Below, piece after piece: positions 15,701-22,684 of a DNA stretch of 27,156 nt (position 1 is its first letter; each line of letters opens with the position of its first letter). A program made the position numbers and the translations under genes. This stretch comes from a virus: positions 1 through 27,156 of the IMG/VR virus record IMGVR_UViG_3300037586_004130; one strand, written 5' to 3'. The notes beneath the pieces are model-generated. The model saw only the letters and a list, made by a program, of their open reading frames with translations. It was not told the DNA's origin and ran no database searches.

Positions 15701-16856
15701 AAACTTTGGCTGCCAGATGCGCGGTGAGTGCCTTGATAGCAGTGTCGACCGCTAGCAGCTTTGCTCCGCCTTTGCCCTGGTTCCCCGAGATGTTATTTTT
15801 AACCCACTCCTTAAATCCTTCCGCGTTGTTGTCGTCCCCGTCGGCACCTTCGCCCACTCCGGCAATAATGACGAGGTTTACCTTGGCGCTGATGCCCTGG
15901 CCGCCGCGGTTCATTATACCCGGTACTTGGTTGTCAGGCACGTTCGGGCGCCAGAACGGCGGCACCGGGGTTCGCATCCCCCCTTGGTAGACCCCTTTGG
16001 TCGCAAAAAGCTTGAAGTTGCCGGTGGCGGTGTTGGGGTCGTCTAACTGCGCGAGCGTCGTGCCGCTGCCACCCACGAAGGCAGCCGCCGTCGCATAAGC
16101 GTTTGGGGCTGTGTGGCTCGAGCCTAACCGACGTTTATATTTGTTATTGCGGGGGCCGGCGGGGCCGGTGAAAGAAAGATTGTCTATCTCGTTGATAAGC
16201 TCCATTAACGATTTATAAAGATCTTTATAAAGGTGTTTCTTTGCATCCGTCACCGCTTTGCGCGCTATATAATTAAGCATACTGGGAGAGAAAAAGTAGA
16301 GATCGTCCACGTCACTGCGGACCGTCGAGTCGCCGCCGTCGCCGCCAAGTTCCGGCAGCGTTATTGTGACGGTACTCATGTTGCCAGCAAGGCCAACTTG
16401 CCTAAGAGGGCGCGTATCATCTTTGTTCAAAAGGCCGCGGCCCTCGCGCTCGTCGAGCTGCCACATTTCCTTGTGTTGGTCGTGCCACCAATTCCCGATA
16501 CCGGTTTTCCAGGTCTCGGCCGTCGTTTGATATTCCGGTATATACTTGGGGTTAATCCCCGTCACGACTCCAATTCTTTTAAACGTCGTATACTGGTACA
16601 GAAAATAACTCGACGAGTCCCCGTCACCACGGATCGTACCACCCGTTGGCCCGATCCAGCCCTCGGCTTCGGGGAGAGTGTTTACGTAGATCTTGCCGCC
16701 ATGAGTAGTTCCAAGTTTGACGTCGGCCTCGTACTTACTCCAGTGTTGCTTAAAATGGTCCCACGCCGCATACATAGCCTCAATCTCATAGTAGTATTGA
16801 AGGAGTGCTATAAAAGCGGCTTCTGTTTCGGGAGTACTTACTTGAGTATTGGTCAT
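12792..16856 (-). CDS. Large (1354 aa) baseplate/tail structural protein
   Basis: This is the longest gene of the window. It lies behind the gp53-like wedge gene, which points to the baseplate or hub. Layout: a tyrosine-rich start; a Gly/Pro-rich part at about 225-325 containing the segment FWRPNVPDN; a region around 566-600 (AGIKSFSWSLDGVQPAEVDN) that reads like a structural beta domain; a lysine/glutamate coiled coil at about 752-800; a helical stretch (DIPISLDAFQVWYKDYV, about 985-1001); and a beta-rich block near 1160-1220 (GLHGYYLITSVSSTVTENSF). The last 120 residues are low-complexity (KKKKAEAPPRAAGTPPPP) and acidic. No lysozyme or peptidase motif was found. SD GAGGAAAT. Whether it is a hub, a wedge or a scaffold-like organiser cannot be decided here. 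Confidence 0.7.
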   Translation of the reverse strand: MTNTQVSTPETEAAFIALLQYYYEIEAMYAAWDHFKQHWSKYEADVKLGTTHGGKIYVNTLPEAEGWIGPTGGTIRGDGDSSSYFLYQYTTFKRIGVVTGINPKYIPEYQTTAETWKTGIGNWWHDQHKEMWQLDEREGRGLLNKDDTRPLRQVGLAGNMSTVTITLPELGGDGGDSTVRSDVDDLYFFSPSMLNYIARKAVTDAKKHLYKDLYKSLMELINEIDNLSFTGPAGPRNNKYKRRLGSSHTAPNAYATAAAFVGGSGTTLAQLDDPNTATGNFKLFATKGVYQGGMRTPVPPFWRPNVPDNQVPGIMNRGGQGISAKVNLVIIAGVGEGADGDDNNAEGFKEWVKNNISGNQGKGGAKLLAVDTAIKALTAHLAAKVFLGTPQASTGFAGDAYKLDRRGKRLDMIKGFFGDSTAPSGGEQGEQAVSDKVESKTIQVKAKKQNLVPMDFQCFLLEQIRFLSNGHNSNYKHIMKLGTDRQPGLVKNKLNKTLSTDQVQALLELCPSTQALFTPYLKISRVDYDEYGKPTGVEKPLKIPNFLSGEALFDLASGLAPRVPGAGIKSFSWSLDGVQPAEVDNNISATLELYFQSVSDFFASSMQAGEDEASYLDLVISSPGTAKKKEKEEDPTKKGDAVKCGRRVADMLARKYEGSNYRIKVVAGWADPGVEALGRALGEDADRYTAYNISEAIENSKMSLFLQQTRHEFKFNQDGSLNLSIEYQASLTGMLVGPTADILGPSGAKIAEEIKAKEKVVDKMKKDEDKDDEKYKEELEELKKLRGQDKLQKYKKVLAKVYDSEHIYALAVNPQEFLLPRMGDLTAKERAERAKRKNSTTPKVVMGPSAKNTAQTELLDALADPNASEDEVADEMSSNMTMRYDKLEENPGHVTHVPFMFLGDLLDAVLSQMEANHEGSLNLLFFLSEVEMIDPLAALQIKNIGQIMKCGQDIRDAAFVQALTDSRESTFSAGAGITQLMNIGDIPISLDAFQVWYKDYVVKRDRDKYYFLHFVKDICASLITKALASKCFGPDVRMTQRFDAQPITVFNTKDFGPNKLVTMRRLNAERKRLKSTTPPEKVGMGLVLLSTDSKPKGLNGIYEEDVEQGVYHHYLGSQCGLVKTINFNRENQPYLRESKIQKAGSLGAEQLRELYSAELELYGNTLYKNGQYVYINPRLVGASKDELTILGLHGYYLITSVSSTVTENSFDVSVKALHEGIEFGDEVLMEPETFGDDLQAENTPYESPKGKKKKAEAPPRAAGTPPPPVTATTAEERAQQALQDDIAAGVTDPAVLEEHRFNIREAARLADYAAGIHEDPTDADRLNQELFRAHNADPYVQDHPDQTWHTPGGP

Positions 16857-16869
16857 CTAGGCAATTTCC

Positions 16870-17208
16870 TCAGTCCTCATAGACCCTTAAAATGGCCTCT
16901 AACGGTAATGGTATATACAGAAGATCTCCCACGCGCAAATCTGCTTCCGTCGGCTTTTTATTAAATAAGGCAATTACCCACCAATAACTGGGGTTTCCAT
17001 AGTACCGGAACGCGAGTTTATAGTAGCGATCGCCGGCGGACCACACATGCTGTGAGCGCGTTAAACTCTTTATCTGTTTGGCGGTGGGATAGCTAAGGCG
17101 CCCGGTACCGACCTGGCGAATCCAACGCTTACCTCGGCGCGCGAAAAACTTTTCATAAAGATCGTCGCTATTCGTAAATACAGGACGGTCGTCATAACGA
17201 TTAGGCAT
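16870..17208 (-). CDS. Baseplate wedge protein, T4 gp53-like with LysM-like fold
   Basis: The 112-aa protein carries HVWSAGDRYYKLAFRYYGNPSYWWVIALFNKKP (about 54-86), then DLRVGDLLYIPLP. This is the LysM-like pattern typical of phage baseplate gp53 proteins: a helix with RYYG-x-P-xYWW and a closing strand xxGxxLYIP. In T4, gp53 helps clamp neighbouring wedges in the baseplate. The first 50 residues are basic and specific to this phage. The SD GGAAGGG lies in the end of the upstream gene, five bases away. The 1354-aa gene follows after 13 bases. Confidence 0.75.
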   Translation of the reverse strand: MPNRYDDRPVFTNSDDLYEKFFARRGKRWIRQVGTGRLSYPTAKQIKSLTRSQHVWSAGDRYYKLAFRYYGNPSYWWVIALFNKKPTEADLRVGDLLYIPLPLEAILRVYED

Positions 17209-17213
17209 AAGTA

Positions 17214-18347
17214 TTACCCTTCCAAGACTTCGCTTTGGTCAGCTTCCACAACTTCCGGGGGAATGACTGCTTCGCCCGTCATCTCATAGTCTTCCATGAC
17301 CGGCGTCCCGCCGCCGGTCTCCGCCCTTGCTGCGCCCTCCTCGGACAACTTCCATGTTTGTTTTAGGGTCTCGGACGTTGTATAATCAGCAAACTGTGCG
17401 TTGGGGTATTTCCCATTCATCTCGGTGCTTCCGAAGACATAGCCGGTGCCATCCGCTATCCACCCCGGTAGGTGGGTATGCATGACAGTGAACGTTAAAC
17501 TGATGCTTAATTTTTTGGGGACATAAGCCTTTGAGATGGTCGTGTCTCTTTTAATCTCACGCTCGGCTGCAGTGACGTGGCCAAGCTCCTCATCCACGGC
17601 CGTCGCGTGGCTGTTGAGTTCCGTGTCCTCCACGGTCACCACCCCCGGCAGAAACCCTCCGAAGGCCATGTCAGGATTATAAGTAACTCCATCCATGAAG
17701 CCCACAAGGTAATTGCCGGCCGGGGACACAGACGCAATCAAATTCGTATACTTTAACCCAATCAACGGGCCCGCTTTCAGAACCGTTTGGTCGGCGGTGG
17801 CGCCGTGCTGTTCATACACGGGATATAAAAACTGTATTAAGCGGTTAACGTTCGCCAGGTTCATCATGGCCTGTCCCATGTTGTCGGAAACTATATCAAA
17901 GCCTATTGAGATGTTTCTTTGGGTTCCCTGAAAGGTCGCCAGAGGGTCCATGCGCCCATAGACCGTTTGAGTATTCCAGTTTGACCCAAAATTATCCGAA
18001 AAATCTGTCACCCATCCTTCAAATGCGACCGCCTCTCCCGTTGGCAAATGAGTAAATTTAATTTTAAAAAAGTCTTCCTTTCGTAAAGCTGGAGTTTCCT
18101 TATAGGAAGATACCGCTAATCGGGTGTCCATCGGGCGTGCATAACTTGGCGATGAGGTGCGCCCAGCGCGGCGGCCGGCTGCGCCTGGACCTGGGTTGAC
18201 GGACTCCCCAGTTGTCATCGTCACCGGATCGGTCGCGCGAGTCGACCCGGCGCCTCGGGTAGTCTCACCTAAGCCCCGGGCGCGGCTATGGGTAGGGGCA
18301 GGCCGGGGGCCTCCTGTGGATGAGGGTGTGCGTGGTGGATCTGCCAT
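17214..18347 (-). CDS. Tail/baseplate structural protein with disordered N-terminus
   Basis: The 377-aa protein has two parts. Residues 1 to about 70 are rich in Pro, Gly, Arg, Thr and Ser (PRTPSSTGGPRPAP and similar) and should be disordered. From about 85 a beta-rich core begins (DFFKIKFTHLPTGEAVAF, EGWVTDFSDNFGSNWNTQ). The stretch VYGRMDPLATFQGTQRNISI resembles tail-tube-related or baseplate-cap proteins of myophages, in which a 'GR.DP...Y.gT.R.i' pattern is common. It lies between tape measure and gp53-like genes, where T4-like phages encode tube-initiator and baseplate parts, so a gp48/gp54-like role is possible. No catalytic motif. AGGAGACA is the SD. Confidence 0.65.
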   Translation of the reverse strand: MADPPRTPSSTGGPRPAPTHSRARGLGETTRGAGSTRATDPVTMTTGESVNPGPGAAGRRAGRTSSPSYARPMDTRLAVSSYKETPALRKEDFFKIKFTHLPTGEAVAFEGWVTDFSDNFGSNWNTQTVYGRMDPLATFQGTQRNISIGFDIVSDNMGQAMMNLANVNRLIQFLYPVYEQHGATADQTVLKAGPLIGLKYTNLIASVSPAGNYLVGFMDGVTYNPDMAFGGFLPGVVTVEDTELNSHATAVDEELGHVTAAEREIKRDTTISKAYVPKKLSISLTFTVMHTHLPGWIADGTGYVFGSTEMNGKYPNAQFADYTTSETLKQTWKLSEEGAARAETGGGTPVMEDYEMTGEAVIPPEVVEADQSEVLEG

Positions 18348-18356
18348 ATTTGTCTC

Positions 18357-20585
18357 CTATTGTCCGTAAGGGCTTATAGCTTGTTTGGCTTTTGAGGAGT
18401 TCATAGCCTTTACCACAATGTCAGTAACCTCTTTGTCACCCACATATACCGCTATGTTTCCTCGATCGGTATTCATTCTATCTAGTTTCTTAGTGAGTTT
18501 TAGTAGCGCCGCCGTTAACATTTGGGTGGTGGGAGCATTTGTTACGCGGGAGCCTATAGGCATTTCAACCATTTCGGGGCCCTGCTCGCCCACCATCGCA
18601 GTCGTTGTTCCGGTTACGACGCCGCCGCTAGCGAAGCGGGCTTCGGGTTTCTTCCCGGCGCCGGCGCTGGGACTTTCGTAGTTCGCCGCGGTGCCCAATG
18701 CCATCATGCCCATCCCTCCAGCCGCCAGGCCAAGGCCGCCGGCCAGGGCTACTCCAGCGGAGGCCAACAGAATGCCCGCGGCTGCAGCGAACGGCGCCCC
18801 CACAATACTAGCAGTAGCTGCAGCCATATTGGCGAGCGCAAAAGCGGTGACCAAAGCAATTCCTGCCACAAGAAGTCCCCCAAATACCAGAAAAAAGGCT
18901 ACCATTCCAGCCTTGGTCGACATAAACTTACCCATTGCCGACGCCAGTGCAGCCAGGTGACTAATCATCGGCACAATCGTCTCCTCAATAACGGGCCCCA
19001 TTTGAATATAGAATCCCTGAAATGCCTTGGTCAGCTGCTGTGTAATATCCATTGTCTGCCTGGCCATCTCCGCCAACTCTTCTTGTTCGATTTTGTTCAG
19101 TTCTATTTCTTCCCTAGATTTCCCCATCATATTCGTCATATCTTCTACAGACATCCCTAGGGCGTCGGCAAAAGCCAGTTTGTCGGCGCGACCCATGTCT
19201 TCTAATGAAACGCCGGCCTGGTCAAAAGAATCCCTCAGCATATTGACGGCTTCAGCGGGGTCTTCCATCGCCGCATTGAGCATATCAATGGAATTTAAGA
19301 AGGGCCCCCCTAAGATAGCATTAAGACGCCCAACGTGTTTTCCGGCCTGGTCAAATGTTGTGAATTGATCAACTACATTCGTCAAAGTACCCAATTCCAT
19401 TCCCAGAGACTTAGCTTGAACGGCCATCTCCTCAAAAACTTTAGCCCCGTCCTTGCCGAAGCCGACAAAGAATTCTTTATTCGCTACAAACTCGCCGGCG
19501 ACCTTGTCTATGTCTTCTCCCAAGCCCTTTGCGGCCGCCGTAATATCGAGCAAAAATTGTTCGGACTCCCTGAAGCTCATATTCATGCTTTGAGTAGCTA
19601 CCTGCATGATCTGCGCTTGTGTGTCAAATGAAAATCCCATCTCCCCCAGCAGCGTAGTGGTCTCCGCTAGGCGATCGCCTTCTGCTTCCGTCATATAGGC
19701 GAGGTCCTTAAAGGTGTTACGCATACTCATCAAAGCTCCCGTAACTTCCTCGAGCTCGACACCCATCGCAAACAGTGCACGTTCAGTGTCGCGAATTGTG
19801 TTATTATATTCTGTCCCCGCCCCCGTTGCTTTTCGAAAGTCAGCTATAGCCTTGTCTTGTTTGAGAGCAAAGTCAATTTGGTATTTCATCATGTTGATGC
19901 TGGTCTCAATAAGTTTGAGCCCAATGTTCAGGAAGAGCTCGCCGGATTCGGCAGACTCAAGGAGGGCTTCCCCCATCCCTTCCAGGCCGCCGACACCCCT
20001 TTTAAGGAAACCGCCAAGTTTGTTTAGGCCTCCTGACACCCCGAGGGTGGTATTAAGGAAGCCCTTCATTGCGGCCTCGCCCCCCTTTACGGAGCTTTCA
20101 TAATCTTGAACAGCTTCGGCAGCCTCTTTCAGCTTTTTCTTCGCTCCCTCAATGTCGCCGGATTCAAGGAGACGCATGGCTTCTGCATATTTAATTTGTG
20201 CGTTGGCCGATTTCTCCAATGTGTCATTCTGGTCAAGGAGTGTCTGCTCGAAGGCCTGAATACTCTGATCTAGTTGTCCTTGAAGGAGGGTCGATTCTGT
20301 CGTAAGTGCCTCTCTGCGCTCTAGCGCCTCGTTGTACGCGTCATTGAGTGTCGACTGCCGGGACATAATCTCAGTCATACGCTCCATCTCCGCCGCGTTA
20401 TCTTTAATCTTTTGGGTGTTAACAACCAACTTGGCCGAGGACTCAGCCATCATTTGTTGAAATCTATCAATTGATCCAAGGAGATCGTCCGGAAAACTAA
20501 GGGCGCTTATCTCCTCCTGGAGAGTCTCAAATTCTCGACTAAGTTGAGCAATTTGCTCTGGTGTCATATATTTCGGGTCGGCCAT
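18357..20585 (-). CDS. Tail tape measure protein
   Basis: The 742-aa protein is mostly helical. Coiled coils extend from about 10 to 165 and again around 490-525. A long hydrophobic Ala/Gly-rich region spans 561-630 (MVAFFLVFGGLLVAGIALV and onward), as in tape measures that later meet the cell membrane. The C-terminal segment FASGGVVTGTTTAMVGEQGPEMVEMP (651-676, given as key positions: GG654-655, GEQGPE 666-671) is the hallmark ending of tape measure proteins. At about 0.15 nm per residue, 742 residues would set a tail near 100-110 nm. It lies downstream of the putative chaperone pair, the standard phage order. It would fill the tail tube and fix its length. The SD is AAGG. Confidence 0.88.
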   Translation of the reverse strand: MADPKYMTPEQIAQLSREFETLQEEISALSFPDDLLGSIDRFQQMMAESSAKLVVNTQKIKDNAAEMERMTEIMSRQSTLNDAYNEALERREALTTESTLLQGQLDQSIQAFEQTLLDQNDTLEKSANAQIKYAEAMRLLESGDIEGAKKKLKEAAEAVQDYESSVKGGEAAMKGFLNTTLGVSGGLNKLGGFLKRGVGGLEGMGEALLESAESGELFLNIGLKLIETSINMMKYQIDFALKQDKAIADFRKATGAGTEYNNTIRDTERALFAMGVELEEVTGALMSMRNTFKDLAYMTEAEGDRLAETTTLLGEMGFSFDTQAQIMQVATQSMNMSFRESEQFLLDITAAAKGLGEDIDKVAGEFVANKEFFVGFGKDGAKVFEEMAVQAKSLGMELGTLTNVVDQFTTFDQAGKHVGRLNAILGGPFLNSIDMLNAAMEDPAEAVNMLRDSFDQAGVSLEDMGRADKLAFADALGMSVEDMTNMMGKSREEIELNKIEQEELAEMARQTMDITQQLTKAFQGFYIQMGPVIEETIVPMISHLAALASAMGKFMSTKAGMVAFFLVFGGLLVAGIALVTAFALANMAAATASIVGAPFAAAAGILLASAGVALAGGLGLAAGGMGMMALGTAANYESPSAGAGKKPEARFASGGVVTGTTTAMVGEQGPEMVEMPIGSRVTNAPTTQMLTAALLKLTKKLDRMNTDRGNIAVYVGDKEVTDIVVKAMNSSKAKQAISPYGQ

Positions 20586-20599
20586 CTACAAATACCTTT

Positions 20600-20932
20600 T
20601 TAATTTTTGAATGGCCACCGGAGACCAGTTTCAGTTTCAAATTTTTTTACAGAAGACCCAAGTTTGTGACGAGAATTAAGGGTCCGGAAATCATTAAGGC
20701 CATGCTTTAGATAAGAGTCCATGTAGGCCTTCTCGCGCGCGAGAGCTTGGGTAAAAGCATTAACCTGGCCGCTCGTGCCTGTTATACTAATGGGGACGTC
20801 GATGCCCGCTTCATATAAAGATAGAAGCAACCCTTCGAGTTGCCCTGCAAATTTATTATAAATACGGACTCTCTCGAAGAGGGGGCGATTTAATTGATTT
20901 AAATTAATAATATCTGTGGTGAGTTCATCCAC
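20600..20932 (-). CDS. Unassigned 110-aa protein upstream of the tape measure
   Basis: The start is a GTG at 20930-20932 (product MDELTTDIINLNQLNRPLFERV), with GAAGGGG somewhat far upstream. The protein is mixed charged and helical, with a Gly/Ser/Thr patch (SITGTSGQVNAF, about 49-60). It lacks membrane or catalytic motifs. Its place between the start-less chaperone extension and the tape measure suggests a tail assembly or baseplate helper, by position only. A candidate promoter with a perfect inverted repeat lies upstream at 20952-20967. Confidence 0.65.
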   Translation of the reverse strand: MDELTTDIINLNQLNRPLFERVRIYNKFAGQLEGLLLSLYEAGIDVPISITGTSGQVNAFTQALAREKAYMDSYLKHGLNDFRTLNSRHKLGSSVKKFETETGLRWPFKN

Positions 20933-20951
20933 TTTACGTATTGCCCCTTCT

Positions 20952-20967
20952 TAACTATAAATAGTTA
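20952..20967 (-). promoter_or_regulatory. Candidate promoter within a 7-bp inverted repeat
   Basis: TAACTAT-TT-ATAGTTA is a perfect inverted repeat with a 2-base centre, and it contains the ACTATTTATA core seen at other gaps. It lies about 20 bases before the GTG at 20932, with GAAGGGG between. Being a palindrome it could be an operator, and it also reads TATAAATA on the plus strand. A two-base loop makes a simple RNA hairpin unlikely. Confidence 0.35.
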
Positions 20968-20981
20968 TAAAATGAAAAGAA

Positions 20982-21170
20982 CTATTTTATCTTGCCCTGA
21001 GCTTTCTTAACCTCATCCGCCTCTCTCTTAAACTCTTTGATGAGACGTTCAAGAAACCATCTGCGAAGAGCGATGGGCAAATTATATATTTCGGTAAATG
21101 ACCAACCACCGTAATGTTTGAGGTTAAAAAACTCTTCATAAATTCCCTCTTGATATTCAGCGTTTAGGCC
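20982..21170 (-). CDS. Start-less tail chaperone extension, probably reached by frameshift
   Basis: This frame is +1 relative to the 21157-22017 gene and ends at the TAG at 20982-20984. It encodes 62 residues after the shift point: GLNAEYQEGIYEEFFNLKHY and then GGWSFTEIYNLPIALRRWFL, ending in a charged helix. The middle part (YGGWS-x4-YNLP-x3-RRWFLERL) has the look of small phage tail-chaperone proteins encoded just before the tape measure. The frame has no ATG, GTG or TTG before its conserved part: it is bounded upstream by a TGA inside the preceding gene. It would be made as a C-terminal extension of that gene, about 344 aa in total, in the style of lambda G/GT. An overlapping ATG frame at about 21140 has a fair SD, but its product does not look like a protein. 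Confidence 0.7.
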   Translation of the reverse strand, partial: GLNAEYQEGIYEEFFNLKHYGGWSFTEIYNLPIALRRWFLERLIKEFKREADEVKKAQGKIK

Positions 21171-22017
21171 AAAAAAATTCTGCCGTCATCGGCATCACCA
21201 CCTTTCCGACGAAGCTACAGGCTGGACATTCAAAATCAAATTTGATGTCCATGTCGGGTTTAACCTTTTCATATTTTCTTCTTAAATATGACACATCTTG
21301 AAGGGGTATCATTTCGACAAACTTATCGATTGTTTGCCTATCGGTATGATCGTTAGCAGCAACTACAATGGCCTTCAATAGATCGGTGATAACTGAGGAT
21401 TCCTTTTTGAATTTCTTTTTGGCGCTAGTGGCTTGTACCAGCCTTTCTTCATCCGCAGCGGTGAGCAACTTAACCGTCAGCCTAACTTTGGATATTGGAA
21501 GCTCTAAGGCAAAAAGTCCGTTTTCTACCACTTCAACTTCCGACGGCATCTCCGTGACATCGGCCTCAACAATCTCGTTTAGGTTAAAAAGATTATCTGC
21601 TTTCTCATAACACGAAGGGCACGTGGTATTTACTGCATAGTCGGGACCAAAGCCAGTAATACGCGCTGCTATTAAAATAGCATTTTTATCGCCTAAAAGT
21701 AATTTCCTTACCTGTATATTTTTATCTACAATAAGTGAGTCGACCATACGATTGATCGCAACCCCCTTTTTTAATAGGGTTTCGGAGGTAAGAATATCTT
21801 CCTCCTTGGCCGTCATATGTTTAATTTCAATTGTATCTATATTATGGAGAGGATGGTCTTCTGGATAAAACTGTCCTCTACTAGGTAACTCTACAAACTC
21901 GGTTGGATTAACAAAGGAAAATAGATCCTCTGTATCGTTAGTTAGGTTTGTTGGAGTTGACGAGTCAAAGTCGGGTCGGGGAGGCTTTAATCGCCCCGCA
22001 TTATTTCTTCTTCCCAC
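21157..22017 (-). CDS. gp26/T4_baseplate-family protein, likely tail assembly chaperone
   Basis: The 286-aa protein contains FVELPSRGQFYPEDHPL (41-57) and IEIKHMTAKEEDILTSETLLKKG (64-86). These match the T4 bacteriophage base-plate protein family (gp26; PF12322 as I recall). It carries two CxxC pairs, CPSC at 133-136 and CPAC at 264-267, probably a zinc site linking the two halves. GTG start with AAGGTG upstream. It sits between the tail tube and the tape measure, the place of tail assembly chaperones in long-tailed phages. Its last codons (GAA TTT TTT TGG) cross a run of seven T's at which a shift would add 62 residues. T4 knowledge assigns gp26 to the baseplate hub, so hub and chaperone remain alternatives. 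The family call is fairly good, the role less so. Confidence 0.75.
   Translation of the reverse strand: MGRRNNAGRLKPPRPDFDSSTPTNLTNDTEDLFSFVNPTEFVELPSRGQFYPEDHPLHNIDTIEIKHMTAKEEDILTSETLLKKGVAINRMVDSLIVDKNIQVRKLLLGDKNAILIAARITGFGPDYAVNTTCPSCYEKADNLFNLNEIVEADVTEMPSEVEVVENGLFALELPISKVRLTVKLLTAADEERLVQATSAKKKFKKESSVITDLLKAIVVAANDHTDRQTIDKFVEMIPLQDVSYLRRKYEKVKPDMDIKFDFECPACSFVGKVVMPMTAEFFWPKR
21171..21177 (-). other. T7 slippery run, candidate ribosomal frameshift site
   Basis: Minus-strand GAA TTT TTT TGG: seven consecutive T's in phase with two Phe codons, ending four codons before the TGA. Slipping +1 or -2 on UUU continues into GGC CTA AAC and the start-less frame ending at 20982. tRNA-Phe can re-pair perfectly after either shift. 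Confidence 0.5.
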
Positions 22018-22039
22018 AAATCACCTTCTTTCTTTCTGA

Positions 22040-22615
22040 CTAGCTCCCAGCTGCAGCAGCGACCGCGGGTCCGGGAGTATAGTCTGCCCAATCATACCTT
22101 ATCGAGAGCTCAATATTAAGGATTTCATCCCCACTATAATCTAAATTACCAAAACTAGCCTTCGTCAAGAAGGAGTTATTCAGCAACCAAGTGCCGATTA
22201 AGCCGCCTTGGCCACTCAATTCCTCAATAACGACATTGCCGATAGCATCAATGGAGTTAAACTTATTAACCGTACCCGGAGCCTGAGATGGATTCGTAAA
22301 AACGTCTTCCTGATCGGGTGGCATCAGATAGCCAGAGCGCGTAAGAGCATCTACAAGCAGCTTATTGCCGTCTGGGTTTACAGAGTTAATAATTGTTATA
22401 TCAACGGGCTGCCACTCGACGGTGCCAGGATAATAGTACGTATTGCCGAGGAACTTATGCGATATTTCGGTAATGTTATAAGCCGGCTTTCCTGCCATCT
22501 TTGCCAAATATTGTTCATATTGGTATCCTTCAGCCGTACTTGCTAAATTGGGAAGAGTCAGCAAAAAACGATGCTGTCTCCTAGGTTCTGATAAAGCGCT
22601 GGTCCAAAATGGCAT
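22040..22615 (-). CDS. Tail tube protein, T4 gp19-like
   Basis: The 191-aa protein starts MPFWTSALSEPRRQHRFLL, a form seen in many myophage tube proteins. It continues with KPAYNITEISHKFLGNTYYY and PGTVEWQPVDITI (about 43-76), the 'P.y...e...k.l....yypG...w..v.itf' strand pair characteristic of the gp19 family. The C-terminal half has the matching beta strands (GDEILNIELSIRYDWADY). T4 gp19 has 163 residues, so this one is slightly longer. Many copies stack as hexamers into the inner tube through which DNA passes. It directly follows the sheath gene, as in T4 (18 then 19). GGAGAT is the SD. Confidence 0.88.
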   Translation of the reverse strand: MPFWTSALSEPRRQHRFLLTLPNLASTAEGYQYEQYLAKMAGKPAYNITEISHKFLGNTYYYPGTVEWQPVDITIINSVNPDGNKLLVDALTRSGYLMPPDQEDVFTNPSQAPGTVNKFNSIDAIGNVVIEELSGQGGLIGTWLLNNSFLTKASFGNLDYSGDEILNIELSIRYDWADYTPGPAVAAAAGS

Positions 22616-22684
22616 TGTAATAAATCTCCTGGTAAATCTACTTTAATTAGTACGAGTTAATAAAACATCCCGTACCTTTGCTGA

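Noticed and set aside
16233-16964. 243-codon open frame on the plus strand
   Set aside because: It lies opposite the large baseplate gene, crosses that gene's start into the gp53-like gene, and its product has no family-like features. It is a shadow of dense minus-strand coding.
18522-19160. 212-codon plus-strand frame opposite the tape measure gene
   Set aside because: The product is rich in His, Ser and Arg in a way typical of antisense readings. The minus strand has a clear tape measure protein there.
20990-21143. ATG frame (starts MKSFLTSNITVVG) overlapping the start-less chaperone frame
   Set aside because: It has a fair SD, but the product lacks protein-like composition, while the alternative frame shows a conserved-looking YGGWS...LP...RRWFLERL pattern.
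22640-22680. GTACG...CGTAC inverted repeat in the gap between sheath and tube genes
   Set aside because: Only five pairs around a loop of about 16 bases and no U-run; within chance expectation for an AT-rich gap.
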